Shown: positions 42,648 to 52,796, counted from the first letter of the stretch. The stretch is DNA of 64,000 nt from JAWKOK01 sp963765875 (GCA_963765875.1 CAVXYK010000022.1:22368-86367), one strand, 5' to 3'. The notes: generated by a model from the sequence alone, not told the origin. Translations and numbers: made by a program.

Positions 42648-43447
42648 TCACCACGAGGGCATGGGTTTCTTGATCCCGTCTTCGATCCAGAGAAATTGAC
42701 CGTTGATGTCATCAAAGGCCGGTTCGAGCATCCTGAGCACCAGATCGGCGGCCTTCTGGGGCGGATCACCGCCGCTCTCCTCGACCATTCCTGCCCAGCC
42801 CAAGGCATTGCGCCCCTCGCCGGTTCGGCTCTCGGCATCCGCCTTGATGGCGGCCCACATCTCAGTCTTGACCTCGCCTGGGTGGATGGCGTTGGCAGTC
42901 ACGCCGGTCCCGGCCACCTCGACGGCCAGCTGGCGCGTGAAATGGTTGAGCGTGACTTTGCTCAGTTGGTAGATCGACCCGATGTTGGTCGGTTCGCCCA
43001 ATGAGGCGGCAGACGAAACATTGATGATGCGTCCCCAGCCCTGGTCGACCATGCCTGCGATAAAGGCACGGCTCATCAGATAGGGACCGGCCACATTCAC
43101 GCCCAGCGTTTGGAGCCAACTGGCAGGCGTTGTTTCGGCGATCGGCAGCAATTCGCAATGCAGACCGGCATTGTTAACCAGGATCTGAGCCGGCCCGAAC
43201 CTGTCGAAGACGGCATCTCGCGCCGACTAACCTGCTCGTGATCGGACACGTCACAAGGAAAGCACTCGGCCTTCCCGCCGGCCGCACGAATTTGCGTCTG
43301 AACCTGCCTCAACTTGGCTTCGGTTCGACCAAGGAGTGCAACGCAAATGCCTTGCTGCGCCAGCGTATGTGCGATCGCCTCGCCGACGCCGCTGCCGGCT
43401 CCGGTCACAACGGCGACGCGGCCGGCATATTGGTTGGACTGCTGCAT
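42648..43447 (-). CDS. short-chain dehydrogenase/reductase (single frameshift as sequenced)
   Basis: The N-terminus reads VAVVTGAGSGVGEAIAHTLA and LGRTEAKLRQVQTQ, the Rossmann cofactor site. After DVSDHEQV an indel near 43226 changes frame, and the protein continues as RDAVFDRFGPAQILVNNAG, then INVSSAASLG (catalytic Ser), IYQLSKVTLN (Tyr-x3-Lys) and NAIHPGEVKTEM. Repaired length ~266 residues is normal. It oxidises or reduces an alcohol/ketone with NAD(P). The substrate is unknown. Confidence 0.87.
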
Positions 43448-43555
43448 AGATTGGCTCCTTCAGAGTGAATGCAGATGATGATAGAGATAACGGAAACGTC
43501 ATCGACTGTGACGCTGAGCGGTGATGATGGACGGCAAGATCGGGCCAATGTTATG

Positions 43556-43981
43556 TCACCCCAACTGTTCTCGTATTGCCGATGCCGTCTCTTCCAGATC
43601 GGACCGAGACGGCATGGTGAAATAGCTATCGGCAAACGTCAGCCCAAAACCATCATCTTTGAACCGGGGAATGACGTGAAGGTGCACATGAAAAACCTCC
43701 TGCCCGGCGGCTTCACCATCGGCAAGAAAAAAGTTGACCCCTTCACAGCGCAGACCAGACGAACGCAGCCCAGCCGCCAATCGCTGCGCCACTTGAAAGA
43801 GGCGCGCGCCGGTTTCCTCAGAGACGTCGGCCAAATAGGTTGCATGTTGGTTGGGGATGACCAAGATGTGCCCGGCGTTTACCGGCTGGATATCCATGAA
43901 GGCAGAAACCAGCTCGTCCTGGTACACGAACGTTATCTCTCCTTGACCATCGAGCAAGTCGCAGAAAATGCACTCATCCAT
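43556..43981 (-). CDS. HIT-family nucleotide-binding hydrolase
   Basis: It encodes 141 residues: CIFC near the N-terminus (possible zinc), AFMDIQPVNAGHILVIPNQH, and the histidine triad HVHLHVIPR (His98-His102). HIT proteins cleave adenylated nucleotides or dinucleoside polyphosphates. Length and motifs fit the family fully. The gene follows the GNAT gene on the same strand by 30 bp. A 315-residue plus-strand frame here is a shadow. Confidence 0.92.
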   Translation of the reverse strand: MDECIFCDLLDGQGEITFVYQDELVSAFMDIQPVNAGHILVIPNQHATYLADVSEETGARLFQVAQRLAAGLRSSGLRCEGVNFFLADGEAAGQEVFHVHLHVIPRFKDDGFGLTFADSYFTMPSRSDLEETASAIREQLG

Positions 43982-44011
43982 GATAGTCCACCATTGTCCT
44001 CAAAAGGCCAC

Positions 44012-44563
44012 TCAAGTCACACGCTTAGCAAACAAGATGCCGGGTCTGTCCAACCCTTCCTCATCCGGTATCACCCCAACCAACGAAAAACCCATCTTCA
44101 GCCAGAAGTTCACGGCGTGCCCCGGTGCGGCCTCGACGTTCTCCATGGCTCTGGCCGCTTCCCGGTAGAGATCGAACTTCGAAAAGCTGGTCGACTGAGT
44201 CTCATCGGAAGTGCCGGCCCAGACCGCGACGGCGCCGCTGGCCTTGGCAAGCAGAACGATATCGTTGACGAGTCTTGCGCCGTATCCATTTCGCTGCGCT
44301 TGCGGCGCAACGGCAATCGGATGGATCTCCCAGACGTTCTCATCCACGATCGCACCGATCCACCCAAGCGCTGTCCGATTTTCATCGATCAGAACCCTGC
44401 TGCGCCTTCCGCCTGACAACGATTCAAACACTTTCTCCTGGGCGATCTCAATAGTCGGCACCCATTCCGGTGAAAATCTACGAAAGCAGTCAGGCAAAAA
44501 GCCGGCGATCTGATCGATGAGATCTTCGTCGTTCTCAGTTAGGTCAACAATTGTGGGATCCAT
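44012..44563 (-). CDS. GNAT-family N-acetyltransferase
   Basis: It encodes 183 residues from the ATG at 44563 (MDPTIVDLTENDEDL...); an in-frame ATG at 44644 would add 27 basic residues. The acetyl-CoA region is WEIHPIAVAPQAQRNGYGAR followed by LVNDIVLLAK, matching the Q/R-x2-G-x-G/A loop. A strand FWLKMGFSLVGVIPDEEGLD ends the fold. These enzymes move an acetyl group to an amine of a small molecule or protein. Substrate unknown. Confidence 0.86.
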   Translation of the reverse strand: MDPTIVDLTENDEDLIDQIAGFLPDCFRRFSPEWVPTIEIAQEKVFESLSGGRRSRVLIDENRTALGWIGAIVDENVWEIHPIAVAPQAQRNGYGARLVNDIVLLAKASGAVAVWAGTSDETQSTSFSKFDLYREAARAMENVEAAPGHAVNFWLKMGFSLVGVIPDEEGLDRPGILFAKRVT

Positions 44564-44938
44564 ATTCGGTTCTGCCTTGCGTGAACGGTTCGACTGCCGG
44601 GAGAGAATGGCCCGGGAGAATGGCCGGATGGAAATGGCCTCCAACGAAAAAGTGTCGGGTCAACTGAAGCGAGGTACTCACTCATCCTACGCAACCACTG
44701 AATCGATGTCAAGCGTGATTTTCCCCCTGCCGAACGTACGCAAACAGACCTTCTCTTGACTGGGCTGCATCTTCTCGAAGCTGTTCACTTCTCTCGACGG
44801 CTCAAGGTTATTGTGGCATCATTCACAAAGGCAGCGGCATCCGGCCGGCAAAGTGACTCACAGATGAAAACACGCACACGTGCAAGCAAAGAGTAGCGAT
44901 ACGATGGCGTTGAACGCTCATGACGGAGCCTTATTCTT

Positions 44939-46000
44939 ATGATACCCAATCAACGGCAGGGCCTGGTTCTGCTGGGCGACCGAAAGTCTGAAGTACGCAC
45001 GCTACCGCTCACCACGCCGGGGCCTGGACAAGTCCTGGTGCGAATCCTGGCAGCGGGCATCTGCGGCAGCGATCTCCATTTCTATCGCAGCACACCCGCG
45101 GAGCTTGGCATCCGAAAAGGCGTGGTCATCGGCCATGAGCCGTCGGGCATTGTCGAGTCGGTTGGACCCGGCGTCACCGGCTTCGCGCCGGACGACCGTG
45201 TCACAGTGAACCATACGTTGGGCTGTGGACAGTGTGAATATTGTGCCGCTGGGGAGACGGTCCTTTGCACGGAGGATCTTGGCATTGCCGCGTCCGGCTA
45301 CGGCGGCGACGCCGACTTCATCATCCTGCCGGCCGATGCCTGTTTCCATCTGCCGCCCGAATTGAGCTTCATCGAGGGCGCATTTATCGCCTGCACCGGG
45401 GCCACAGCCTACAGCGCGCTGCGCAAGCTCAACCCATCTGGACGCACGACGATCGCCATTTTCGGCATGGGACCGGTCGGGCTGTCAGCGTTGATTCTGG
45501 CCAAGGCATTGGGCGCACGCGTCTTCACCACTGACCTTCTAACGGACCGACTCAACATGGCAGCCGATCTGGGCGCAGACGAGATCGTCGATGCGTCAGC
45601 AGTGAACGCAGTTGACGCCTTGCGTTCGTTGAGCAGCGATGGGCGTGGCGTTGAACTGGCGCTGGAGACCAGCGGCTCATCTGCCGGTCAGAGCGACGCC
45701 GTGGATGCACTACGGCCCCACGGCAAGGTTGCCTTCGTCGGCCTGGGCAAGGGCGCGGCGAGCATCAGTCCAGAACAGTTCATCCACAAAGAGGCCACGC
45801 TCATCGGATCCAAAGTTCTGTCCAGCCCCCTCATCTGGGAGATGACGCAGTTTATGGTCGAACGCAACGTGCGCTTCGAGCCCATCGTCACCCATCGCGT
45901 GCCACTGGCCCAGGGTCCGCAAGCCTTTGCCCAATTCGACGCCGGCTCGGCAGGCAAGTTTGTGATCGTGCCGGGGGAGGGTGACAAGGTGAGGGGGTGA
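44939..46000 (+). CDS. zinc-dependent alcohol/polyol dehydrogenase
   Basis: It encodes 353 residues. The catalytic zinc site is AAGICGSDLHFYRS with GHEPSGIVESVG; a structural zinc lobe is present (LGCGQCEYCAAGETVLC, four Cys). The Rossmann turn is IFGMGPVGLSALILAKALGA. Sorbitol/threonine-dehydrogenase-like enzymes oxidise sugar alcohols with NAD+. It lies just before the GH42 gene, 154 bp away, so it may process the released sugars. Intact. Confidence 0.9.
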   Translation: MIPNQRQGLVLLGDRKSEVRTLPLTTPGPGQVLVRILAAGICGSDLHFYRSTPAELGIRKGVVIGHEPSGIVESVGPGVTGFAPDDRVTVNHTLGCGQCEYCAAGETVLCTEDLGIAASGYGGDADFIILPADACFHLPPELSFIEGAFIACTGATAYSALRKLNPSGRTTIAIFGMGPVGLSALILAKALGARVFTTDLLTDRLNMAADLGADEIVDASAVNAVDALRSLSSDGRGVELALETSGSSAGQSDAVDALRPHGKVAFVGLGKGAASISPEQFIHKEATLIGSKVLSSPLIWEMTQFMVERNVRFEPIVTHRVPLAQGPQAFAQFDAGSAGKFVIVPGEGDKVRG

Positions 46001-46015
46001 GGGGGTGAGGGGGTG
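45986..46015 (+). repeat. tandem 9-bp GTGAGGGGG repeats over the stop codon
   Basis: GGTGAGGGGGTGAGGGGGTG and one more partial copy overlap the ADH stop codon (TGA 45998-46000) and run on after it. Confidence 0.7.
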
Positions 46016-46039
46016 ACAAGGAGACAGGGCAGCATCTTG

Positions 46040-46122
46040 CGATCCCAGCCATCCGTCTTTTCATCCGTGTCCTATCCGTTTTCTATCTGTGTCCATCTGT
46101 GGCAAAAAGAGCCACCAAACCC
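46040..46122. repeat. 'ATCCGTGTCC...CATCTGTGGC' spacer repeat
   Basis: A run of CATCCGT, ATCCGTTT and CATCTGTGGC motifs, the complement of the 20006/39343 repeats, separates the dehydrogenase and GH42 genes. Confidence 0.5.
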
Positions 46123-46153
46123 ACATATGTTCCAATTCTCGCAGGAGCGACTC

Positions 46154-48203
46154 ATGATCGAAAAGTACGGCCCAATCAATCCGAAATACCCCCACATGTT
46201 GCATGGCGGTGACTACAACCCGGACCAGTGGCCTCAAGCTATCTGGGACGAGGACATGCGTCTCATGAAGCTGGCCCATTGCAACACCATGACGGTGAGC
46301 ATCTTCTCGTGGACAAAACTTGAGCCGGAGGAAGGTCGGTTCGAATTCGGCTGGCTGGATAAGGTCATGGACATGCTGGCCGAGAACGGGGCCTACGCTG
46401 TGCTGGCCACGCCGACCGGTGCGCGCCCGGCCTGGATGTCGGCCAAGTACCCGGAAGTGTTGCGCGTGCGGCCGGACGGCGGGCGCAATCTGCATGGCCG
46501 TCGCCACAACCACTGTTTCAGTTCGCCGGTCTACCGCGAGAAGACGCGCATCATCAACACCCTGCTGGCCGACCGCTACAAGGATCATCCGGCGCTGCTG
46601 CTCTGGCATCTCTCCAACGAGTACGGCGGCGAATGTCACTGCCACCATTGTCGCGCGGCCTTCACCGATCGGCTGCGCAATCGCTATGCCTCGCTGGATG
46701 AACTCAATCAGGCCTGGTGGACCGCGTTCTGGAGCCACACCTATACCGACTGGAGCCAGATTGAGCCGCCCAGCGAGATCGGCGAGACCGGCGTCCACGG
46801 CCAGAACCTGGATCTGGAAACGCTTCATCACCGACCAGACCACCGACTTCATGCTCAACGAGATGGTCCCGCTGCGCGAGATCACGCCCGATGTGCCCAT
46901 CACGACCAACTTCATGGGCGTCTATCCCGGCCTCAACTACTGGCGCATGGCCCCCCATCTCGATGTCATCTCGTGGGACTCCTATCCACTGTGGCATCAA
47001 GAGCAGAACGACTGGGATCTGGCTGCCCACATCAGTTTCCTCCACGATATCAACCGTTGTCTCAAAGGCGGCAAACCCTTCATGCTCATGGAGTCGACGC
47101 CGAGCATGACCAACTGGCAGCCGGTGGCCAAGCTCAAGCGGCCGGGCATGCATCTGCTCTCTTCTTTGCAGGCTGTGGCTCATGGTTCAGACACAGTCCA
47201 GTACTTCCAGTGGCGCAAGAGCCGCGGCGCTTCAGAGAAGCTCCATGGTGCGGTCGTCGACCACGCCGGTCACGAAAATACCCGCGTCTTCCGCGATGTG
47301 ACGGATGTCGGGCTGGCGCTGGAGAAACTCGACCCGGTAGTGGGCACGACCACTCGCCCGGACGTGGCCCTGATTTACGACTGGGAAAACAACTGGGCCA
47401 TTAACGATGCTCAAGGCCCGCGACAGGAGGGCAAGGACTATTTGCCCACGGTTCTACGCCACTATCGACCCTTCTGGCAGCAGGGCATCCCCGTCGATGT
47501 CATCGATATGGAGCAAGATCTGTCGTCCTACAAACTGGTCGTCGCGCCCATGCTCTACATGGTCCGGCCAGGCGTGGCCGAGCGTATTGAGGCATTTGTA
47601 AGGGCGGGCGGAACCTTTGTTGCCACCTACTGGAGCGGCATCGCCGACGAGACCGACCTCTGCTTCCTGGGCGGTTTCCCCGGCCCACTGCGTCAAGTTC
47701 TGGGCATCTGGGATGAGGAGATCGATTCACTCTACGACGGGCAAGTCAACGCCGTGGTGGCCAACAAAGACAACCGGTTGGGGCTGTCTGGAATCTATGA
47801 AGCCAGGCAACTCTGTGCCCTGATTCACGCAGAAAGCGCTGAAGTGCTGGCCACCTACGGTGAGGACTTCTACGCCGGTCGTCCGGCACTGACAGTTAAT
47901 TCCTTCGGCGACGGCCAGGCCTACTATATCGCCTCACGTAATGATGAGCGCTTCCTCAGCGATCTCTACAGTGGGTTGGCCAATGGGCTGAATCTGCAAC
48001 ACGCCCTGGATATTGACTTACCCGAGGGCGTCATTGCGCAAGTGCGCAGCGATGGAACACAGCGTTTCGTCTTCCTCATGAACTTTGCATCAGACGCTCG
48101 ACAGATCGATCTCGGCGCGCGGGAGATGACCGATCTGCTGACAGGTGAAGAGGTGAGCGGGGTTGTGGAGATGGCGGGATTCTGCGTGAAGGTCTTGGCT
48201 TGA
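46154..48203 (+). CDS. GH42 family beta-galactosidase (single frameshift as sequenced)
   Basis: The start ATG at 46154 follows AGGAG by 8 bases. The first frame reads HGGDYNPDQWPQAIWDEDMR, LATPTGARPAWMSAKYPEVL and the acid/base glutamate in LLWHLSNEYGGECHC, with a CHCHHC-type metal site. One extra base near 46815 shifts the frame, after which DQTTDFMLNEMVPLREITPD, FMLMESTPSMTNWQPVAKLK (nucleophile) and the trimerisation and C-terminal domains continue. Repaired length is ~683 residues, normal for GH42. The enzyme hydrolyses beta-galactosides in the cytoplasm. Confidence 0.92.
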
Positions 48204-48357
48204 TGTGACATGATGTCTGAACGCTTTCGGCGTAGGGACAAGGCATTCCACGGCGATTCGTTCATACCTGCACCCAATCAAAATCTGGTGCTCCGCTCTA
48301 TACTCACGTAGAGCAAAGGAATGCCGTGTCCGGCCCCATCACGCCATATGGTTCGCG
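48204..48357. other. spacer with single 'GGACAAGGCATTCC' motifs
   Basis: It has no gene. It holds three scattered members of the GGACAGGGCATTCC family before the tandem array begins. Confidence 0.5.
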
Positions 48358-48765
48358 GCGGACAGGGCATTCCCAGCAGCGATTAACATCAGAAGCCTGT
48401 CTGCATGGAATGCCCTATCCCTACGGCGGCCTGGCGTGGCTGCTACTGTCTGCCAAATGACCAAAATCGTCCTGAAGATTGCACCACTATATTGCGAAGC
48501 AGACAGGGCAGTCCCAGCAGCGACTGACATCAGAAGCCTGTCTGCATGGAATGCCCTGTCCCTACGGCGGCCTGGCGTGGCTGCTACTGTCTGCCAAATG
48601 ACCAAAATCGTCCTGAAGATTGCACCACTATATTGCGGAGCAGACAGGGCAGTCCCAGCAGCGACTGACATCAGAAGCCTGTCTGCATGGAATGCCCTGT
48701 CCCTACGGGCTGCGGCGTCACTGCTGCCGGTCACCAATTGACCAAAATTGTCCTGCAAATTGCAC
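48358..48765. repeat. tandem repeat, 141-bp unit, about 2.9 copies
   Basis: GCCTGTCTGCATGGAATGCC starts at 48395, 48536 and 48677, giving an exact 141-bp period. Each unit holds GACAGGGCA(G/T)TCCCAGCAGC and CCAAAATCGTCCTGAAGATT. Copies 1 and 2 are nearly identical; copy 3 diverges after the first 60 bases. The array ends ~45 bp before the yvcK start. Confidence 0.85.
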
Positions 48766-48807
48766 CACGTATATACTGCGAAGTCGAAACCCCTTGCTAG
48801 ATCGTTC

Positions 48808-50274
48808 ATGCAGTTGGTATTTCTCTTGACAAACTCGCCCTCAGCCAACAAACAGGATAGTTCGAAGCTAACGCAGGTCAACGTTGTCCGTTGGGCCATT
48901 CCTGTGCTGGTCGGCGGCGCTATGTTGGTCGGCTTTGCCATTGCCCTGCTGGTGCAAGGCAATGCAGCGTCCGGCGGCCTAGGCACTTGGCTGAGCAGGC
49001 TAACGCTGGGCTTTCTGCCAGGCTGGTTGCGTCTGTCGCTTCTGCTGATCGTTGGCCTTGTCACCATGGGCGCAGCTTTGCACAGGATCGGCCGCGGGGA
49101 ATCGCCGATCCAGAACCGACCTGAGCCGTCCCGTAGCGCCCAACCGTCGCATGCCGAGGCTTCTACTGCGCCGGCCATCCATGCTATCGACAGTCAGGAG
49201 ACGCCGGCTGTGGATGGCCAAGCCAACGGCATCAAGATCGTTGCCATCGGTGGTGGCACGGGCATGCCCCAACTGCTGCGCGGCCTCCAGCGCTACACAC
49301 ACAACATCACAGCCATTGTCACCGTGGCCGATGACGGCGGCAGCAGTGGTCGACTGCGTCGACAGATGAGCACGCTGCCGCCGGGAGATTTTCGCAACAA
49401 CATCGCCGCACTCAGCCAGTCTGAAGATCTGATGACGCGATTGCTCCAATATCGATTTGCCGATCAACAGGGCATCTACGGCGAAGACGAGGTCTCCAGC
49501 GAACTGGCCGGCCACAGTTTCGGCAACCTGTTCATCTCGACCATGGCTGCCGTCACCGGTAGCTTTGACAGCGGCTTGGCGGAAAGCAGTCGCGTGCTCA
49601 ACGTGCGCGGCCAGATTCTGCCCAGCACGCTAGAGAGCATCACACTCTGTGCAGAAATATCGCGCATCAATCAAGCCGGAGAAGAAATCTGGCATATCGT
49701 CGAAGGCGAAAGCAATATCCCCGAAGCGGGCGGTCGGGTCCAACGCGTCTTTCTCAAGCCGGACACCGTCCACGGTTATCCCACAGTCACCCGCGCCATC
49801 CTCCAGGCCGATCTGATTGTGGCTGCGCCGGGCAGTTTCTTCACCAGCGTCATGCCCAATCTGCTCGTTCCATCCGTACGTGACGCCATCTGCGCCTCGC
49901 AAGCCCTGCGTATCTACGTTTGCAATGTGGCCACTCAGCCGGGCGAGACCGACGGTTTCGACGTCTGTGACCACATGCGCCAGCTGCGCCTACATGCCGG
50001 TGATGCCTTCACGACCGTGCTGGCCAACGAGAACTACGATCTGAATCAGCAACTCTCATCGGCGAGCCATTGGGTTCCCTTGCCCGAGCCCGGCAGAACG
50101 CTCGACTACACCCTCTACACCGGCGACGTGATCGATAGCCAACGTCCCTGGCGTCACGATGCCGACAAGTTGGCGGCCCGCTTGCTGGATGTCTATGCCG
50201 AGCATATGCGCAAGAGTTCGCAAAAATCCCAAGGTGTTAAAAATACACACTTAAATCCAGTTGTGTTAGAATGA
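48808..50274 (+). CDS. yvcK: YvcK/CofD-like gluconeogenesis factor with membrane anchor
   Basis: It encodes 488 residues from the ATG at 48808. Two N-terminal membrane helices (VRWAIPVLVGGAMLVGFAIA and WLRLSLLLIVGLVTMGAALH) precede a linker and the YvcK domain from about residue 140: IKIVAIGGGTGMPQLLRGLQ, IVTVADDGGSSGRLRRQM, PPGDFRNNIAAL, RVLNVRGQILPST and LIVAAPGSFFTSVMPNLLV. YvcK binds UDP-sugars and supports gluconeogenic growth and cell-wall synthesis. The anchored form is known in several phyla. It heads the gap-pgk-tpiA set. Confidence 0.9.
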   Translation: MQLVFLLTNSPSANKQDSSKLTQVNVVRWAIPVLVGGAMLVGFAIALLVQGNAASGGLGTWLSRLTLGFLPGWLRLSLLLIVGLVTMGAALHRIGRGESPIQNRPEPSRSAQPSHAEASTAPAIHAIDSQETPAVDGQANGIKIVAIGGGTGMPQLLRGLQRYTHNITAIVTVADDGGSSGRLRRQMSTLPPGDFRNNIAALSQSEDLMTRLLQYRFADQQGIYGEDEVSSELAGHSFGNLFISTMAAVTGSFDSGLAESSRVLNVRGQILPSTLESITLCAEISRINQAGEEIWHIVEGESNIPEAGGRVQRVFLKPDTVHGYPTVTRAILQADLIVAAPGSFFTSVMPNLLVPSVRDAICASQALRIYVCNVATQPGETDGFDVCDHMRQLRLHAGDAFTTVLANENYDLNQQLSSASHWVPLPEPGRTLDYTLYTGDVIDSQRPWRHDADKLAARLLDVYAEHMRKSSQKSQGVKNTHLNPVVLE

Positions 50275-50404
50275 CATTTAGTATGTAAATGAAGCACTTT
50301 TGCTGCTCTAAATTTGGAAATACTGTCGCGTGTTGGGCAAAATCAGCTGTCAAACGCCGGTATTCATAAAAAGTCTTTCGAGCCTAATTAAAAGGAGAAA
50401 TTCA

Positions 50405-51421
50405 ATGGCTACAAAGGTTGGAATTAATGGTTTCGGTCGTATTGGCCGCCTTGTTTTCCGTGTCATGGCCGAGCAGCCGGAACGTTTCGACATCGTCGGC
50501 ATCAACGACCTATCCGACCCCAAGACCCTGGCCTATTTGGCCAAGTATGACTCGACACAGGGTCGCTTCCCCGGCACAATCGAGGCCGGCGAAGGCAGCC
50601 TGATTGTCAACGGCAAGGCCATCAAGGTCTTTGCTGAGCGCAACCCTGGCGACCTGCCCTGGGGCGAGTTGGGCGCTGACGTCGTCATCGAGTCGACCGG
50701 CTTCTTCCGCGACAACGCCAAGGACGGCAAGCCTGGTTACGACAGCCACATCGCTGCCGGCGCCAAGAAGGTCATCATCTCTGCACCGGCCAAGGGCACA
50801 GCCGAGACCGTCGTGCTGAGCGTCAACGACCACGTGCTGGATTCCGGCGACAACTGTGTCTCCAACGCTTCCTGCACCACCAACAGCCTGGCTCCCGTGG
50901 CCAAGTTGCTCAACGAGAAGTTCGGCATCGTCAAGGGCCTGATGGTCACCGTCCACGGTTACACCAACGACCAGAAGATTCTGGACCAGGTTGCCGGCGA
51001 TCTGCATCGCGCCCGCGCCGCGGCCGTCAACATCATCCCGACCAGCACCGGCGCCGCCGCTGCAGTCGGTATTGTTCTGCCCGAACTGAATGGCAAGTTG
51101 GACGGCTACGCCCTGCGCGTGCCGGTTCCGACCGGTTCCATCACCGACCTGACCATCGAATTGGGCCAGGATGTGACCGCCGAAGAGATCAACGCCGTCA
51201 TCAAGGAAGCTGCCGAGGGCGAGTACAAGGGCATCATCGAGTATGTCACCGACCCGATCGTCAGCAGTGACATTGTGCACAACCCGCACAGCTCGATCTT
51301 TGATTCCGGCAACACCATCGTCATCGGCGGTAACATGGCCAAGGTGACCATGTGGTACGACAACGAGTGGGGTTACTCCAACCGCACCGCCGACTTGGCC
51401 GAGCGCTTGATGCAGCTCTAG
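50405..51421 (+). CDS. gap: glyceraldehyde-3-phosphate dehydrogenase
   Basis: It encodes 338 residues from the ATG at 50405 with AAAAGGAGAAATTCA upstream. VGINGFGRIGRLVFRVMAE opens the NAD site; the catalytic cysteine is Cys157 in SNASCTTNSLAP, with the histidine in MVTVHGYTNDQ and an intact WYDNEWGYSNR end. It interconverts glyceraldehyde-3-phosphate and 1,3-bisphosphoglycerate. Both cofactor preferences remain possible from the sequence. First of three glycolytic genes in order. Confidence 0.97.
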   Translation: MATKVGINGFGRIGRLVFRVMAEQPERFDIVGINDLSDPKTLAYLAKYDSTQGRFPGTIEAGEGSLIVNGKAIKVFAERNPGDLPWGELGADVVIESTGFFRDNAKDGKPGYDSHIAAGAKKVIISAPAKGTAETVVLSVNDHVLDSGDNCVSNASCTTNSLAPVAKLLNEKFGIVKGLMVTVHGYTNDQKILDQVAGDLHRARAAAVNIIPTSTGAAAAVGIVLPELNGKLDGYALRVPVPTGSITDLTIELGQDVTAEEINAVIKEAAEGEYKGIIEYVTDPIVSSDIVHNPHSSIFDSGNTIVIGGNMAKVTMWYDNEWGYSNRTADLAERLMQL

Positions 51422-51442
51422 GCTAATCAGGTAATGCACTTG

Positions 51443-51498
51443 AAAACGTGAAACGTGAGAACGTGTGTTTATCTGCACGATTCACGTTTCACGTTTTT
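51443..51498 (+). terminator. terminator-like inverted repeat between gap and pgk
   Basis: AAAACGTGAAACGTGA pairs with TCACGTTTCACGTTTT and ends in TTTTT. It could attenuate read-through into pgk and give different levels of the two enzymes. Confidence 0.7.
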
Positions 51499-51519
51499 TG
51501 TTTTAGCGAGATAGGAATC

Positions 51520-52698
51520 ATGAACAAGAAAACAATCAAAGACATCAATTGGTACGACGAGCAGGCACTAGTTCGCGTCGACTTTAACGTTCCGCTGAAA
51601 AATGGCGTCATCACTGACGATGCACGCATTCGCGCCGCATTGCCGACTATCGAATATCTACTGGATCATGGAGCCTCCGTGGTGCTCATGAGCCATTTGG
51701 GGCGCCCCAAAGGTGAGCCCGATCCTGAGTTCAGCCTTGAAGTTGTCGCTGAACACCTGGCCACGCTCGTGGATGGACCGGTCAAATTCTGCCCGGAGAC
51801 CATTGGTGAAGAAGCGGAGGAGATGGCCGACGAATTGAAAGTCGGCGAGATTCTCGTGCTTGAAAACACACGGTTCGACCCGCGCGAGAAGAAGAACGAT
51901 CCGCGCATGGCCGAGACCCTTTCAGCGATGGGCGACGTATTTGTCAACGATGCCTTCGGCAGCGCACATCGTGCCCATGCCAGCACGACGGGCATCGCCG
52001 CCTATCTGCCTGCAGTCGCCGGTTTCCTCATGGAAAAGGAGCTGGAATACCTGGGGGGAGCACTGGAAGATCCACGTCAACCCTTCGTCGCCATTCTGGG
52101 CGGGGCCAAGATCAGCGACAAGATCGGCGTCATCGAACAGTTGCTGAACAAGGTCGACACCATCCTCATCGGCGGCGGCATGGCCAACACCTTCCTGGCC
52201 GCCCAGGGCTACGACATGGGCAACAGCCTGGTCGAGACCGAGTCGCTTGAGATGGCCAAGAAGATGATGGCCAAAGGCGGCGACATTATCCAGATTCCGG
52301 TTGACCTGCGCGTGGCCACCACATTCGCAGCCGACGCCGAAAACAAGGTTGTCAGCGTCGACGAGGTGCCGTCCGACTGGATGGCGCTGGACATCGGCTC
52401 GGCCACCATCGCCCATTTCAGCAACCGGCTCGCCGGCGCCAAGACGGTGGTCTGGAACGGCCCCATGGGCGTCTTTGAGTTCCCGGTCTTCGCACAGGGC
52501 ACTGTGGCCATCGCCGAGATTTTGGCCGGCCTATCTGATGCCACCACCATCATCGGCGGCGGCGACAGCGCTGCGGCCGTGCGCCAGGCGGGCTTGCAGG
52601 GGAAAATTTCCCATGTCAGCACCGGCGGCGGAGCCAGTCTTGAGTTCCTGGAAGGCAGGGAACTTCCGGGTGTGGCTGCACTGAACGACGTAGAGTAG
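51520..52698 (+). CDS. pgk: phosphoglycerate kinase
   Basis: It encodes 392 residues from the ATG at 51520 (AGGA upstream). ALVRVDFNVPLKNGVITDDA, HLGRPKGEPDPEFSL, ENTRFDPREKKNDPR and FVNDAFGSAHRAHAS belong to the N-lobe; ILGGAKISDKIGVIEQLL and VWNGPMGVFEFPVFA and the GGGDSAAAVRQ loop to the C-lobe. It makes ATP from 1,3-bisphosphoglycerate. Length and motifs are normal. Confidence 0.97.
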   Translation: MNKKTIKDINWYDEQALVRVDFNVPLKNGVITDDARIRAALPTIEYLLDHGASVVLMSHLGRPKGEPDPEFSLEVVAEHLATLVDGPVKFCPETIGEEAEEMADELKVGEILVLENTRFDPREKKNDPRMAETLSAMGDVFVNDAFGSAHRAHASTTGIAAYLPAVAGFLMEKELEYLGGALEDPRQPFVAILGGAKISDKIGVIEQLLNKVDTILIGGGMANTFLAAQGYDMGNSLVETESLEMAKKMMAKGGDIIQIPVDLRVATTFAADAENKVVSVDEVPSDWMALDIGSATIAHFSNRLAGAKTVVWNGPMGVFEFPVFAQGTVAIAEILAGLSDATTIIGGGDSAAAVRQAGLQGKISHVSTGGGASLEFLEGRELPGVAALNDVE

Positions 52699-52707
52699 GG
52701 ATTGAGG

Positions 52708-52796
52708 GCTGGTGATCGGGAACTGGGGATTTGGGATTGGGCGAATCAGCACCAATTCCCGATCACCAATCCCAAATCCCCAGTCCCCTCTCCCCT
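52708..52796. repeat. inverted repeat of GGGATTTGGGATTGG type
   Basis: GGTGATCGGGAACTGGGGAT (52711) and GATTTGGGATTGG pair with CCAATCCCAAATCCCCAGTC (52766). A similar palindrome lies at 61846-61951. Confidence 0.7.

Noticed and set aside
43469..44416. 315-residue plus-strand frame
   Set aside because: Antisense of the HIT and GNAT genes, both of which have full family motifs.
48358..48765. possible CRISPR array
   Set aside because: The unit is 141 bp and repeats in full, with no short repeat/variable spacer pattern and no cas genes.
50510..51478. 322-residue minus-strand frame
   Set aside because: Antisense of the GAPDH gene, with the glycine/aspartate-rich composition expected of a shadow.
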